Below are positions 9,259 through 18,031 of a stretch of 64,000 nt of DNA, piece by piece. The position numbers were made by a program, and so were the translations under genes. Under the pieces are notes generated by a model. The model searched no databases and was not told the DNA's origin. It saw only the letters and a list, made by a program, of their open reading frames with translations. Each line of letters begins with the position of its first letter. The first letter of the stretch is position 1. Source of the DNA: Sphingomonas canadensis (GTDB lineage Bacteria; Pseudomonadota; Alphaproteobacteria; Sphingomonadales; Sphingomonadaceae); contig NZ_JAPDRA010000002.1 of NCBI RefSeq assembly GCF_026013525.1, forward strand, positions 248,001 to 312,000, in the 5' to 3' direction.

Positions 9259-11820
9259 ATGATTCGAACCATTTCGGCGTTGTCCGCGTCGCTGCTGGCG
9301 CTGACCTATGCCCAGGCCGCCTATGCGCAGCCGAGCGCTCAGGAAGAGCCGGCGCAGTCCGGGGCCGGCGCGGAGGAAGGCCAGGGCCTCGACGATATCG
9401 TCGTCACCGCCACCCGCCAGGAAACCAACCTCCAGTCCACCCCGGTGACGATCACCGCGGTCACCTCAGAACTGCTCGAGCAGCGCGGCCTGGCCAATGC
9501 GGCCGATCTGGGCAGCGTCATCCCCAACGCATCGTTCCGCCGTTCGCAGGGCGTGTACGGCCCGGGCATGTCGGCGTTCATCCGCGGCATCGGCACCGTC
9601 GACACCAGCCTTGCGGGCGAGCCCGCCGTCGCCTTCTATGTCGACGACGTCTATTATCCGCTGCTGTTCGGATCGATGTTCGACCTGCTCGAGCTCGACC
9701 ATGTGGAGGTGCTGCGCGGGCCGCAGGGCACGCTGTTCGGCCGCAACGCGCTGGCGGGTGCGATCAACATCGTCAGCAAGGCGCCCAGCCTCGACGAGAC
9801 TTCGGGCTATTTCCAGGCTTCCGCCGGCAACTACGACCTGCGCGAGGTCCGCGCCGGCATCAACATGCCGATCGCCGAGAATGTCGCGATCGCGATCTCC
9901 GGCCTGTACAAGGAACGGCGCGGCTATCAGCGCCGGCTGGACTTCCGCTGCGAGATGATCCGCCGCGGCACGCCCGAACTGGCGGGCAACTTCCCGTTCC
10001 AGGACGCGAACCTGATCAACGGATCTCATCTGGGCGCGCCCGACGACTGCACGATCGGCTATCAGGGCGGCGAGGACGTGAACGCGATCCGCGGTCAGCT
10101 CCGTTGGGAACCCGCGTCGAACCTCAGCATCACCTTCACCGCCGACTGGCTGAAGGATCGTTCGGAGGTTCCGGCGGATTCGCTGCTCACCGTCGATCCC
10201 GCGATTTCCGCCGCGCGCCCGAACGTCACGACGCTGTTCAACACCTGGACGCGCCCGGGCGGCCCGACCTTCGCCTATGACACGCGCTTCGTGACCGGCG
10301 ATCCCTACACCACCTATGCCACCTTCGCCGATCCGGTCGCCGCGGGCACCGCGATCCCGGGCAACCAGTTCTACAACGGCTCGCCCTTCCGCGGCGGCGT
10401 GCGCAACCCGACGGAGAGCCCGTTCAATAGCTGGGGCTTCTCGGGCAAGGCGGTGTACACCGTGGCGCCGGACATCGACGTGATCCTGGTCGCGGGCTAT
10501 CGCGAGATTGCTGCGACCTATGCCTATGACGTGGACGCATCGCCGGTGGCGATGGAGAACAACCGCAACGACGTCGATCACTGGGACTGGACCGGCGAGC
10601 TTCGCGTGGCCGGCAGCCGCGACTGGATCGATTGGGTGGTCGGCCTGTTCTATTATAACGGCGAGGGCAACCAGCGCTTCACCGGCACCTCGCCCTACAA
10701 CAACACGCTGCGCAGCCAGAACAACAACTACAAGCCGACCAGCAAGGCGGTCTATGCCAACACCACGCTGCGCCCGTTCGAAGGGTTGGGCGTCACGCTG
10801 GGCGGCCGTTACTCCGACGACAGCAAGGGCGTGGACTTCTACACCGTGCTCGACGGCACCAACGCCTCGTCCACGTCCTATACGATCGCGCCCACCGGCA
10901 GCACGATCTTCGTGATCGATCTTTCGGAGAAGCGTTTCGACTGGAAGGTGGGGCTGGATTACAAGCTGGCTGATCGCACCATGATCTTCGCCTCCGCGGC
11001 GACGGGGTTCCGCCTGCCGGGCTTCAACTCGCGCCCGTTCCAGGCGAGCCAGGTCGGCCAGTATCCCGGCGAGGAGATCGTCACCTATGAGCTGGGCATC
11101 AAGACCGATCTGTTCGATCGCCGGCTTCGCGTGAACGCCACCGGCTTCTACACCGACTACAAGACCCGCATCACCAGCACCGGCGGCGCCGAATATCTGC
11201 TGGATGCCAGCGGCAATCCGGTTCCGGGCAACCAGGTCCAGGTTCCGGGCGGCACGCCGGGCACCACGCTGTGCCAGCCGGCGCCCGTGGGCACGCCGGG
11301 CTATACCTGCACCTCGCGCACCTTCTTCCTCAACACGCCGGGTAAGGTGAAGGGCTTCGAGGCCGAAATCGATGCGCGGCCGATCGACGGCCTGTCGATC
11401 TCCGCCACGGTTGGCTATTCGAAGTTCAGCTCGGCCGATCTCGACGCGCGCCCGGCGACATCGAACAAGCGGCTGGCGAACATCCCCGAATGGACCGCCA
11501 GCGCGGGCATCCAGTATGAGATTCCCTTCCCCATGCTGAAGGGATCGATCACCCCGCGCCTCGACTGGTTCTACACCGGCAGCATGCAGTACAGCATCAC
11601 CCGGCTGGAGACCAATCAGCCCGGCTATTCCACCTTCAACGGGCGCCTGACGTACAACAACGACGACGAGGATTTCTCGGTCTCGCTGGGCGTGGTGAAC
11701 CTGTTCAACAACTTCTACTGGCGGAATTTCTTCGTCTACAAGGACATCGGCTTCCCGCAGATCAACGCCCAGCCGGCGCCGCCGCGCCAATGGTCGCTGA
11801 CGGTATCGAAGCGCTTCTGA
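9259..11820 (+). CDS. TonB-dependent outer membrane receptor
   Basis: This 853-residue protein has a signal peptide ending near AYAQ (residue 24), a TonB box DDIVVTATR near residue 45, a plug domain with LRGPQGTLFGRNALAGAINIVSK, and a long series of amphipathic beta strands ending in the terminal phenylalanine SKRF. TonB-dependent receptors import scarce large or poorly diffusing compounds across the outer membrane using energy from TonB-ExbBD. The ATG at 9259 follows GGGAGGGG. With no siderophore genes nearby and catabolic genes on both sides, an aromatic or lignin-derived substrate is likelier than iron. Confidence 0.92.
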   Translation: MIRTISALSASLLALTYAQAAYAQPSAQEEPAQSGAGAEEGQGLDDIVVTATRQETNLQSTPVTITAVTSELLEQRGLANAADLGSVIPNASFRRSQGVYGPGMSAFIRGIGTVDTSLAGEPAVAFYVDDVYYPLLFGSMFDLLELDHVEVLRGPQGTLFGRNALAGAINIVSKAPSLDETSGYFQASAGNYDLREVRAGINMPIAENVAIAISGLYKERRGYQRRLDFRCEMIRRGTPELAGNFPFQDANLINGSHLGAPDDCTIGYQGGEDVNAIRGQLRWEPASNLSITFTADWLKDRSEVPADSLLTVDPAISAARPNVTTLFNTWTRPGGPTFAYDTRFVTGDPYTTYATFADPVAAGTAIPGNQFYNGSPFRGGVRNPTESPFNSWGFSGKAVYTVAPDIDVILVAGYREIAATYAYDVDASPVAMENNRNDVDHWDWTGELRVAGSRDWIDWVVGLFYYNGEGNQRFTGTSPYNNTLRSQNNNYKPTSKAVYANTTLRPFEGLGVTLGGRYSDDSKGVDFYTVLDGTNASSTSYTIAPTGSTIFVIDLSEKRFDWKVGLDYKLADRTMIFASAATGFRLPGFNSRPFQASQVGQYPGEEIVTYELGIKTDLFDRRLRVNATGFYTDYKTRITSTGGAEYLLDASGNPVPGNQVQVPGGTPGTTLCQPAPVGTPGYTCTSRTFFLNTPGKVKGFEAEIDARPIDGLSISATVGYSKFSSADLDARPATSNKRLANIPEWTASAGIQYEIPFPMLKGSITPRLDWFYTGSMQYSITRLETNQPGYSTFNGRLTYNNDDEDFSVSLGVVNLFNNFYWRNFFVYKDIGFPQINAQPAPPRQWSLTVSKRF

Positions 11821-11831
11821 CACCTGCCTAT

Positions 11832-11867
11832 CGTCGCGGCCGGCCTTCCCGGCGGCCGGCCGCGACG
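11832..11867. terminator. Strong hairpin after the TonB-dependent receptor
   Basis: Perfect 14-base arms CGTCGCGGCCGGCC (11832-11845) and their inverse (11854-11867) enclose an eight-base loop, starting 11 bp after the receptor stop codon. There is no T-run, so it is either an imperfect intrinsic terminator or an mRNA-stabilising hairpin that separates receptor expression from the next genes. Confidence 0.6.
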
Positions 11868-11934
11868 CATCTGATCCGGGGGACGCCCCGGGCGCCGCGC
11901 CGGCGCAGGCCGAGACGATATTTGGAGAGTGTGC

Positions 11935-12843
11935 ATGGAGATCATCGACGCGCAGATTCACGAGCCGCATATCGGCGGCGGGATGCGGGCGGAAAAGCCG
12001 AAGGAATTCGAGCTGACGCCCGAGCTTGAGCTGTTCATCAACGTCGAGCTTGCGCGCGAGGCGATCGATTGCGTCGGCGCGCACAAGGCGATCGTCTATG
12101 CCCGGCGAGAGTTCAATCGCGCCGCCGTCGGCCGCTATCCCGCCCTGTTCGGTGCGGTGGAGGTGTTCGATTATGCCGCGCCGGACCTTGAGGAGCAGAT
12201 GGCGGCGTTCAAGGCGACGCCGGGCATGCTCGCCTGCCGGATCCTGCTGACCAACTATTCCAAGGTGTGGCGCGTGCCGGGCGCCAAGCTGGAGCGCACC
12301 CCGCTGATCGAGCAGGGCGCGTTCGATCGCTATTGGGCGCTGGCCGCCAAGCTGAAGATCCCGATGTTCTTCGGCGCGCACGGCTTTGCCTCGGTGGCCG
12401 CGATGGTGGCGGAGCGCCATCCGGACCTGACCATCATCATCGACCATTTCGGCGTCACCCAGTCGATGGTGGAGCCGACGCCCGATCGCTGGAACGCGCT
12501 GCCCGGGCTGCTGGCGTTGGCGAAATATCCCAATGTGTTCGTCAAGCTGTGCGGCACGCCGATCATCTCGACCAAGCCCTATCCCTACAAGGATATCTGG
12601 CCGCACATCCACAAGATCCTGCACGCCTTCGGCCCCGGCCGCTGCATGTGGGCGAGCGACTTCACGCGCCAGCGCTGGGGAACCGAAACGCCCCAGGGAC
12701 CGGACGGCTTCCCCCCGCGCAAGGACTGGAAGCCCTATGCCGACGCGCTCTATTACATGCTCCACAGCAACGAGATCTCGAAGTCCGACAAGGAGCAGAT
12801 CTTCAGCGGCGCCGTGCGCCGCGCGCTGAACTGGAAGGCATAA
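11935..12843 (+). CDS. Amidohydrolase-2 family protein
   Basis: This 302-residue TIM-barrel metal hydrolase starts with DAQIHEPH, where glutamine replaces the first histidine of HxH, a variant also found in some amidohydrolase-2 proteins. A middle IIDHFGVTQ and a late MWASDFTRQRWG supply the other family residues. GGAGAG precedes the ATG at 11935 by five bases. It is followed 50 bp later by the iron-type alcohol dehydrogenase and the MFS transporter, so these form a likely transcription unit. It could be a lactonase, pyrone hydrolase or non-oxidative decarboxylase. Sequence alone does not separate these roles. Confidence 0.75.
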   Translation: MEIIDAQIHEPHIGGGMRAEKPKEFELTPELELFINVELAREAIDCVGAHKAIVYARREFNRAAVGRYPALFGAVEVFDYAAPDLEEQMAAFKATPGMLACRILLTNYSKVWRVPGAKLERTPLIEQGAFDRYWALAAKLKIPMFFGAHGFASVAAMVAERHPDLTIIIDHFGVTQSMVEPTPDRWNALPGLLALAKYPNVFVKLCGTPIISTKPYPYKDIWPHIHKILHAFGPGRCMWASDFTRQRWGTETPQGPDGFPPRKDWKPYADALYYMLHSNEISKSDKEQIFSGAVRRALNWKA

Positions 12844-12893
12844 GGGCGATGCAATCCAGGCGGATCGCGCCGCGTTTTCCAGGGTAAGCGCCG

Positions 12894-14051
12894 GTGCCGG
12901 AACTCGAAACCACCATATCGCTGCAACAGGTCGGGCGGCTGGCGTTCGGCGCGGGCGTGATGGACCAGGTCGCGCACGACCTGGCCCGCGCCGGGCTGAC
13001 ATCGGTCTGCATCGTCACCACGCCGCCCACGCGCGGCCATGCCGAGCGGCTGGCGCTGGATATCCGGCGCGAGGGCGGGCGCGTGGTGATCTGGGACGAT
13101 TGCCTGCAGGAGCCCGCGCGCCGCGACCTGGACAATGTGCTGGCCATCGCGCGGCATGCGGGCGTGGACGCGGTGATCGGGCTGGGCGGCGGCAGCGCCA
13201 TGGACCTGGCCAAGCTGGTCGCCGCGCTGCTCGACGGCACGCAGGATATCGAGGAAATATCGGGCGTCGACCGGCTGAAGGGCCGTTCGGCATGGCTCGC
13301 CTGCATCCCCACCACGGCGGGTACGGGCAGCGAGGTTTCGCCGATCGCCATCGTGCTGGATGAGGACGCGCTGCTCAAGAAGGGGGTGGTGAGCCCGCAT
13401 CTGGTGCCCGACGCGGCCTATGTCGATCCGCTGCTGATGCTCTCGATGCCGCCCGCGGTGACGGCATCGACCGGGCTCGACGCGCTCACCCATTGCATCG
13501 AGGCGTTCGCCAATCGCTATGCGCATCCGATGATCGACACGCTGGCGATCGAGGGCATCCGTCTGATCGCCGCCAGCCTGCTCGACGCGGTGCGCGACGG
13601 GGAGGATCTGGACGCGCGCACGGCGATGGCGCGGGGCAGCCTGTATGGCGGGCTGTGCCTGGGGCCGGTGAACACCGCGGCGGTGCATGCGCTCGCCTAT
13701 CCGCTGGGCGGCGAGTTCCACATCGCCCACGGCATCTCCAACGCACTGCTGCTGCCGCACGTGCTGGCGTTCAACCTACCGGCGGCCACCGAACGCTATG
13801 CGCTGGTGGCGGAGGCGCTGGGCTGCGATCCGGCGGGCAGCCGCGAGGCGGTGGCGCGGCGCGGGCTGGACCGGGTGCGGCGGCTGAGCGAGGATTGCGG
13901 CATCCCGCTCAAGCTCTCGCTCCATGGCGTGACGCGCGATTCGATTCCGCGCATGGCCGATGGCGCGATGACCGTCACCCGGCTGCTGGAGCGCAACGTG
14001 CGCGAGGTGCATCGCGAGGACGCGATCCGGATCTACGAAGAGGCCTATTGA
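12894..14051 (+). CDS. Iron-containing (type III) alcohol dehydrogenase
   Basis: This 385-residue protein starts with GTG. It has the type III alcohol dehydrogenase layout: an N-terminal NAD-binding half with GLGGGSAMDLAK and PTTAGTGSE, and a C-terminal helical half. All four metal ligands known for FucO-like enzymes appear present: Asp and His in GLDALTHCIEAF, His in VHALAYPLG, and His in AHGISNALLLPH. Family members include maleylacetate reductase, lactaldehyde reductase and hydroxyacid dehydrogenases. Maleylacetate reductase is attractive in an aromatic cluster, but the motifs do not prove it. The stop overlaps the ATG of the MFS gene by one base. Confidence 0.83.
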   Translation: MPELETTISLQQVGRLAFGAGVMDQVAHDLARAGLTSVCIVTTPPTRGHAERLALDIRREGGRVVIWDDCLQEPARRDLDNVLAIARHAGVDAVIGLGGGSAMDLAKLVAALLDGTQDIEEISGVDRLKGRSAWLACIPTTAGTGSEVSPIAIVLDEDALLKKGVVSPHLVPDAAYVDPLLMLSMPPAVTASTGLDALTHCIEAFANRYAHPMIDTLAIEGIRLIAASLLDAVRDGEDLDARTAMARGSLYGGLCLGPVNTAAVHALAYPLGGEFHIAHGISNALLLPHVLAFNLPAATERYALVAEALGCDPAGSREAVARRGLDRVRRLSEDCGIPLKLSLHGVTRDSIPRMADGAMTVTRLLERNVREVHREDAIRIYEEAY

Positions 14052-15346
14052 TGTCGTCTGCAACACCGGAACCGGGCGCCGCGCCCGAAGGCGTTTCCGC
14101 CTGGTATGCGGAATCGACGCCGCCGGTGCGGCGCGTGTTCTGGACCTGCTCGGCCGCCTGGGCGCTCGATGCGATGGACGCGCTGGTCTATCAATATCTC
14201 ATCCCGGTGCTGGTGCTGGCGTTCGGCATGACGCTGGCGGAGGCCGGTTCGATCGCCAGCGCCAATTACTTCGCGTCGGCGCTGGGCGGCTGGATGGGCG
14301 GATGGCTGGCGGATCGCTTCGGCCGCGTGCGCGTGCTCCAGATCACCATCCTGTGGTTCTCCTTCTTCTCCTTCCTCTCCGGTTTCGCGCAGGATTACGA
14401 GCAACTGCTGGCGATCCGCATCCTCCAGGGGCTGGGCTTTGGCGCCGAATGGGCGGTGGGCGCGGTGTTGCTGGGCGAGATGATCTCGCCGCGCCATCGC
14501 GGCAAGGCGCTGGGCGTGGTCCACAGCGGCGCCGCGATCGGATCGGGGCTGGCGGCGCTGCTGGCCGGGCCGGTGGTGATGCTGTTCCCGCAGGATCTGG
14601 GCTGGCGCGTGGTGTTCTGGATCGGCCTGCTGCCCGCCGCGCTGGTGTTTTTCCTGCGCCGGGGCAACGACGATTCGCCGCTGTTCAAGGCCGCCCGCGA
14701 GCGTGCGCTGAAGGAACGGCGGCACAGCTCCCCGCTGCTGATCTTCCACCCGCGCTACCTGCGCATCACCGCGCTCACCGCGCTGCTGGCGCTGGGCGCG
14801 CAGGGATCGGGCTATGCGGTGAGCAACTATCTCACCACCTTCCTGACGCAGGAGCGGGGGCTGACGATCTCGGCCGCCGGGTTTTTCGTGCTGGTGAACA
14901 GCGTGGGCGGGTTCTTCGGCTTCCTGGTCAACGCCTATCTGAGCGACCGGCTGGGCCGCGCCACGATATTCCGGCTGTTCGGGCTGGGGTTCGTGCTGAC
15001 CTCCGCCTTCTATCTCTATGCGCCGCTCGGCAGCTCGGCGTGGACGCTGATGCCGGCGGGCTGCATCTATGGCTTCTTCCAGTTCGGCATCTATGCCTCG
15101 TTCGGCCCCTATTTCACCGAGCTGTTCCCAACCGAGGTCCGCGCCAACGGCCAGGCCTTCGCCTATAATTTCGGGCGGGCGTTCAGCTTCATCTTCATCC
15201 AGGGCGTGGCGCTGCTGGCGGGGGCGATGGCGCTTTCGACGGGGATGATGCTGATGGGCTTCGCGGGCGTGATCTGCACGGTGCTGGCCACGCTGCTGCT
15301 TCCCGAAACCGCGGGGCGCGATCTGGCTGAGCTGGACCGGCACTGA
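14051..15346 (+). CDS. MFS transporter, aromatic acid/metabolite:H+ symporter type
   Basis: This 431-residue inner membrane protein has 12 predicted hydrophobic segments. The MFS signature GGWLADRFGRVRVL lies between segments 2 and 3, and a weaker copy, NAYLSDRLGRATIF, lies in the second half. Asp residues in segment 1 (WALDAMDALVY) match the pattern of aromatic acid/H+ and metabolite/H+ symporters. It overlaps the upstream dehydrogenase stop by one base, so translational coupling is likely. It probably imports the substrate of this cluster after passage through the TonB-dependent receptor. Confidence 0.83.
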   Translation: MSSATPEPGAAPEGVSAWYAESTPPVRRVFWTCSAAWALDAMDALVYQYLIPVLVLAFGMTLAEAGSIASANYFASALGGWMGGWLADRFGRVRVLQITILWFSFFSFLSGFAQDYEQLLAIRILQGLGFGAEWAVGAVLLGEMISPRHRGKALGVVHSGAAIGSGLAALLAGPVVMLFPQDLGWRVVFWIGLLPAALVFFLRRGNDDSPLFKAARERALKERRHSSPLLIFHPRYLRITALTALLALGAQGSGYAVSNYLTTFLTQERGLTISAAGFFVLVNSVGGFFGFLVNAYLSDRLGRATIFRLFGLGFVLTSAFYLYAPLGSSAWTLMPAGCIYGFFQFGIYASFGPYFTELFPTEVRANGQAFAYNFGRAFSFIFIQGVALLAGAMALSTGMMLMGFAGVICTVLATLLLPETAGRDLAELDRH

Positions 15347-15407
15347 TCGCGGGGCAGCCGCGCGCGGCGCCTCCCCATCGGCGGATTATCGCTCTAAGGG
15401 TGCGGGC

Positions 15408-16640
15408 ATGACGCTCGCGCCGTTCGATCTGAACCTGCGGCACCTGCGCGCACTGCCGGTGATCATCGCGCGCGGCAGCATGAGCGCGGCCGCGGATGTC
15501 GTGGCGCTGTCGCAGCCCGCGCTGACCCAGGGGCTGGCACGGCTGGAGGAACAGCTTGGCCTGACGCTGTTCGGGCGGCGGCCGGGCGGCGTGGTGCCCA
15601 CCGCCGAGGGGCGGCTGCTTGCCGAGCGCGTGACGGCGGCCTTCGACGGGCTGGACGCGGCGGCGCGCGCGGCGGCGCCGGGCGGCGGCCGATCGGTCGC
15701 GTGCCAGGCGATCACCGCGACGCAGTTGCGCGCCTTCCTGGCGCTGGTGGACGGCGGCAGCTTCGTCGCGGCATCGGCGGCGACCGGGCTGTCGCAGCCG
15801 GCGCTCCACCGGGCGGTGCGCGACCTGGGGCGGATATGCGGCGGGCCGCTGGTGGAGCGGAGCGGACGGGGCGTGGCGATCGCCGAGGCCGGGCGGCGGC
15901 TGGCGCGCGGGGTGCGCATCGCCGAGCGCGAGATCGAGCTGGCGTTGGCGGAGATCGCCGCCGATCGCGCGCCGCACGGGGACCGGATCGTGGTGGGCGC
16001 CATGCCGCTTTCGCGCGCGGAGCTGATCCCGCGCGCGGTGGCGCGGCTGGTGGAGACGGTGCCCGGCGCATCGGTGGATATCGTCGATGGGTCGTGGAGC
16101 GAGCTGGTCGAGCTGCTGCGCGATGGCGTGATCGACCTGATGATCGGCGCGTTGCGGCCGGAGCCGCCCGCCGATCTGGAACAGGTGCCGCTGTTCACCT
16201 CGCATCTGGTGGTGGTGGCGCGCGCCGGGCATCCGCTGGCCGGAACGCGGCCGCAGCCGGAGGATCTGGCGGCCTATCCCTGGATCGTCGGCCGCCCGGG
16301 CACCCCGTTGCGCGCGCGATGGGAGCGGTTGTTCGAGGGGCGGCCGTTGCCCCCGGCGCCGATCGAGTGCGGATCGGTGACCACGATCCGCGGCATCCTG
16401 AGCAAGAGCAAGTGCCTCACGCTGCTATCCCCGGACCAGATCGCGCTGGAGACCTCTGCCGGGCTGCTCGAGGCGATCGCCGGCCCCTATCCGCATGTCG
16501 AGCGCGAGATCGGCGTCACCACGCGCAAGGGTTCGCGGCCCGGCGCGGTGGGCCGGCGCTTCCTGGCGTTGCTGCACGATGCTGCGGCCGAGCTTGAGCG
16601 GGAATGGGTAGGCGGAGGGGGCCCGTTGACAGCGGAATGA
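15408..16640 (+). CDS. LysR-type regulator with two N-terminal HTH domains
   Basis: This 410-residue protein is about 100 residues longer than a usual LysR regulator. Residues 8-68 form a standard LysR winged HTH (MSAAADVVALSQPALTQGLARLEEQLG region). Residues 101-162 form a second one (SFVAASAATGLSQPALHRAVRDL region). The effector-binding domain runs from about 187 to 400. It lies 61 bp after the MFS gene on the same strand and is convergent with desB. It could control the upstream cluster, desB or the lig operons. The duplication looks complete, not a frameshift artefact, because the reading frame is continuous and both units keep the SQPAL recognition-helix core. Confidence 0.85.
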   Translation: MTLAPFDLNLRHLRALPVIIARGSMSAAADVVALSQPALTQGLARLEEQLGLTLFGRRPGGVVPTAEGRLLAERVTAAFDGLDAAARAAAPGGGRSVACQAITATQLRAFLALVDGGSFVAASAATGLSQPALHRAVRDLGRICGGPLVERSGRGVAIAEAGRRLARGVRIAEREIELALAEIAADRAPHGDRIVVGAMPLSRAELIPRAVARLVETVPGASVDIVDGSWSELVELLRDGVIDLMIGALRPEPPADLEQVPLFTSHLVVVARAGHPLAGTRPQPEDLAAYPWIVGRPGTPLRARWERLFEGRPLPPAPIECGSVTTIRGILSKSKCLTLLSPDQIALETSAGLLEAIAGPYPHVEREIGVTTRKGSRPGAVGRRFLALLHDAAAELEREWVGGGGPLTAE

Positions 16641-16655
16641 ACCCCCTCCGCCAAA

Positions 16656-16677
16656 TGCCGGGGCCGAAGCCCCGGCA
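16656..16677. terminator. Bidirectional terminator between LysR gene and desB
   Basis: TGCCGGGGC (16656-16664) and its exact inverse (16669-16677) flank a CGAA tetraloop in the 48 bp between two convergent stop codons. There is no clear T-run on either side, but the position and stem strength support a shared terminator. Confidence 0.6.
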
Positions 16678-16688
16678 ATCGGGCGAAC

Positions 16689-17945
16689 CTATTGCTTCCC
16701 GGCGACCCCATAGGTGACCGCGGCGTTCCGGGTCTTCTGGAAATCGTCGATGCTCATGCCCTTCATCGCCGCATAGATGTGGATGTTGCCCACCCCCGTC
16801 ACCGCGCCGAGCTTTTCGAGCATGAAGAAGATCACACCATAATGGATCATCCCGATCCAGTCACGCCGCCGGATGAGGCCGCGTTCCTCGTCGGTCAGAT
16901 CGGCCTGGGCCAGGCATTCCTCCTCATTCTCCTGGAACTGCCGCCGCATTTCGGGCTCGACCAGTGAGTGGAGGAAATGGTTGATGCGATAGCCCTTCAC
17001 GCTGCGTTCGATGGTGAAGGGATAGGTGCCCTCCAGCTTCTCGATCCCCGCCAGATCGCGGTTCATGCGTGCGGCGAAGGCGGCGTCGCTCTCCGCCGGC
17101 TTCTCGTCCGAAGCGTCCTCAAGGATCATGCAGGCGATCGGCGTCATCGACGGCAGGTAATAGGTCTGGTGCAGCTTGGTGACCTTCTCCGCCAGCGCGC
17201 CGCGCATCAGCATCCACATCACCACCTCGGCACCTTCCAGCCCGCCCAGTTCGGCGAGCCTGGCGATCGGCGTGTCGATCAGCGATTCCGGATCGTTGGT
17301 CAGCCGCTCCATGAACTCCATGTCCCACGGCGTGTTGTTGAACCCGCAGCGCTCGCCATGGACCTGGTGCGAAAGCCCGCCGGTGCCGACGATCGCGACC
17401 TTGATGTCCTCCGGATAGCTCTGGATCGCGCGGCGCAGCGCCTTGCCGAACTTCCAGAAACGCTTGGCCGAGGGGATCGGGAACTGCAGCACGCCGCACT
17501 GGAGCGGGATCATCCGGACCGGCCAGCCATTCTCGTGCGGCAGCAGCACAGACAGCGGCGAAAACGCGCCGTGATCAAGGTTCTTGCCCTGGAAGTAGGA
17601 GAGGTCGAACTCCTCCGCCACCAGCGCCGTGGCGATATGCTGCGCGAACTTCGGATCGCCCTGGATCGGGGGCAGGTCCCGCGGGCCGCCGCCTTCGTCC
17701 GCCGGGCCATATTCCGCGCCGATGCCGAGGGCGAAGTGGGAATAATGGTCGGCGAAGAAGGCCGTCATGTGATCGTTGTAGATGTAGAACAGCACATCGG
17801 GCTGCTTTTCGGCGAGCCAGGCCTTCACCGGCTCATAGCCTTCGAAGATCGGCTTCCACACGGGATCATCCTGCTTCTTCGCGTCGAGCGCGAAGCCGAT
17901 GGTGGGTGTGTGCGAGGTGGCTATGCCGCCTACGATAGTTGCCAT
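16689..17945 (-). CDS. desB: Gallate dioxygenase (LigAB-type extradiol, fused)
   Basis: This 418-residue protein matches DesB of Sphingobium SYK-6 in length and in sequence as I recall it. DesB opens gallate between C4 and C5 to give 4-oxalomesaconate. The N-terminal LigB-like half (1-280) keeps the iron ligands His12, His59 (YNDH) and Glu240 (AEVVMW) and the acid/base His193 (GGLSHQ). The C-terminal LigA-like part (about 305-410) is fused on, ending NAAVTYGVAGKQ. GGAGGGG lies just before the ATG. It sits downstream of the ligK-U-I operon on the same strand, with 86 bp between them that carry its own AT-rich dyad. A related protocatechuate enzyme is less likely because true ligAB is present at 24.3-25.6 kb. 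Confidence 0.88.
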   Translation of the reverse strand: MATIVGGIATSHTPTIGFALDAKKQDDPVWKPIFEGYEPVKAWLAEKQPDVLFYIYNDHMTAFFADHYSHFALGIGAEYGPADEGGGPRDLPPIQGDPKFAQHIATALVAEEFDLSYFQGKNLDHGAFSPLSVLLPHENGWPVRMIPLQCGVLQFPIPSAKRFWKFGKALRRAIQSYPEDIKVAIVGTGGLSHQVHGERCGFNNTPWDMEFMERLTNDPESLIDTPIARLAELGGLEGAEVVMWMLMRGALAEKVTKLHQTYYLPSMTPIACMILEDASDEKPAESDAAFAARMNRDLAGIEKLEGTYPFTIERSVKGYRINHFLHSLVEPEMRRQFQENEEECLAQADLTDEERGLIRRRDWIGMIHYGVIFFMLEKLGAVTGVGNIHIYAAMKGMSIDDFQKTRNAAVTYGVAGKQ

Positions 17946-17980
17946 GGTTCCCCTCCGAATTGCTGCGCGGAATTTCGCAC

Positions 17981-18002
17981 GAAATTAGTATGCAAGGCAA
18001 AC
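17981..18002. promoter_or_regulatory. Putative operator upstream of desB
   Basis: GTATG (17988-17992) and CAAAC (17998-18002) form a 5-N5-5 dyad with one mismatch to GTATG-N5-CATAC. It is joined on its left to AAATTAG, so the minus strand reads CATACTAATTTCG. It ends 42 bp before the desB ATG. Similar sites precede four other genes or gaps in the window. Confidence 0.5.
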
Positions 18003-18031
18003 AATTTTAGGGGCTCGTGGCGCTCCGCCCC

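Noticed and set aside
9466..13002. A 1178-codon open frame on the minus strand across the receptor and amidohydrolase genes
   Set aside because: It is antisense to well-supported genes and its product is Arg/Ala/Gly/His-rich without domains, the usual effect of high GC at third codon positions.
15408..16640. Two separate LysR genes joined by a sequencing error
   Set aside because: The frame is continuous, only one effector domain exists, and a first gene with only an HTH would lack its own effector domain.
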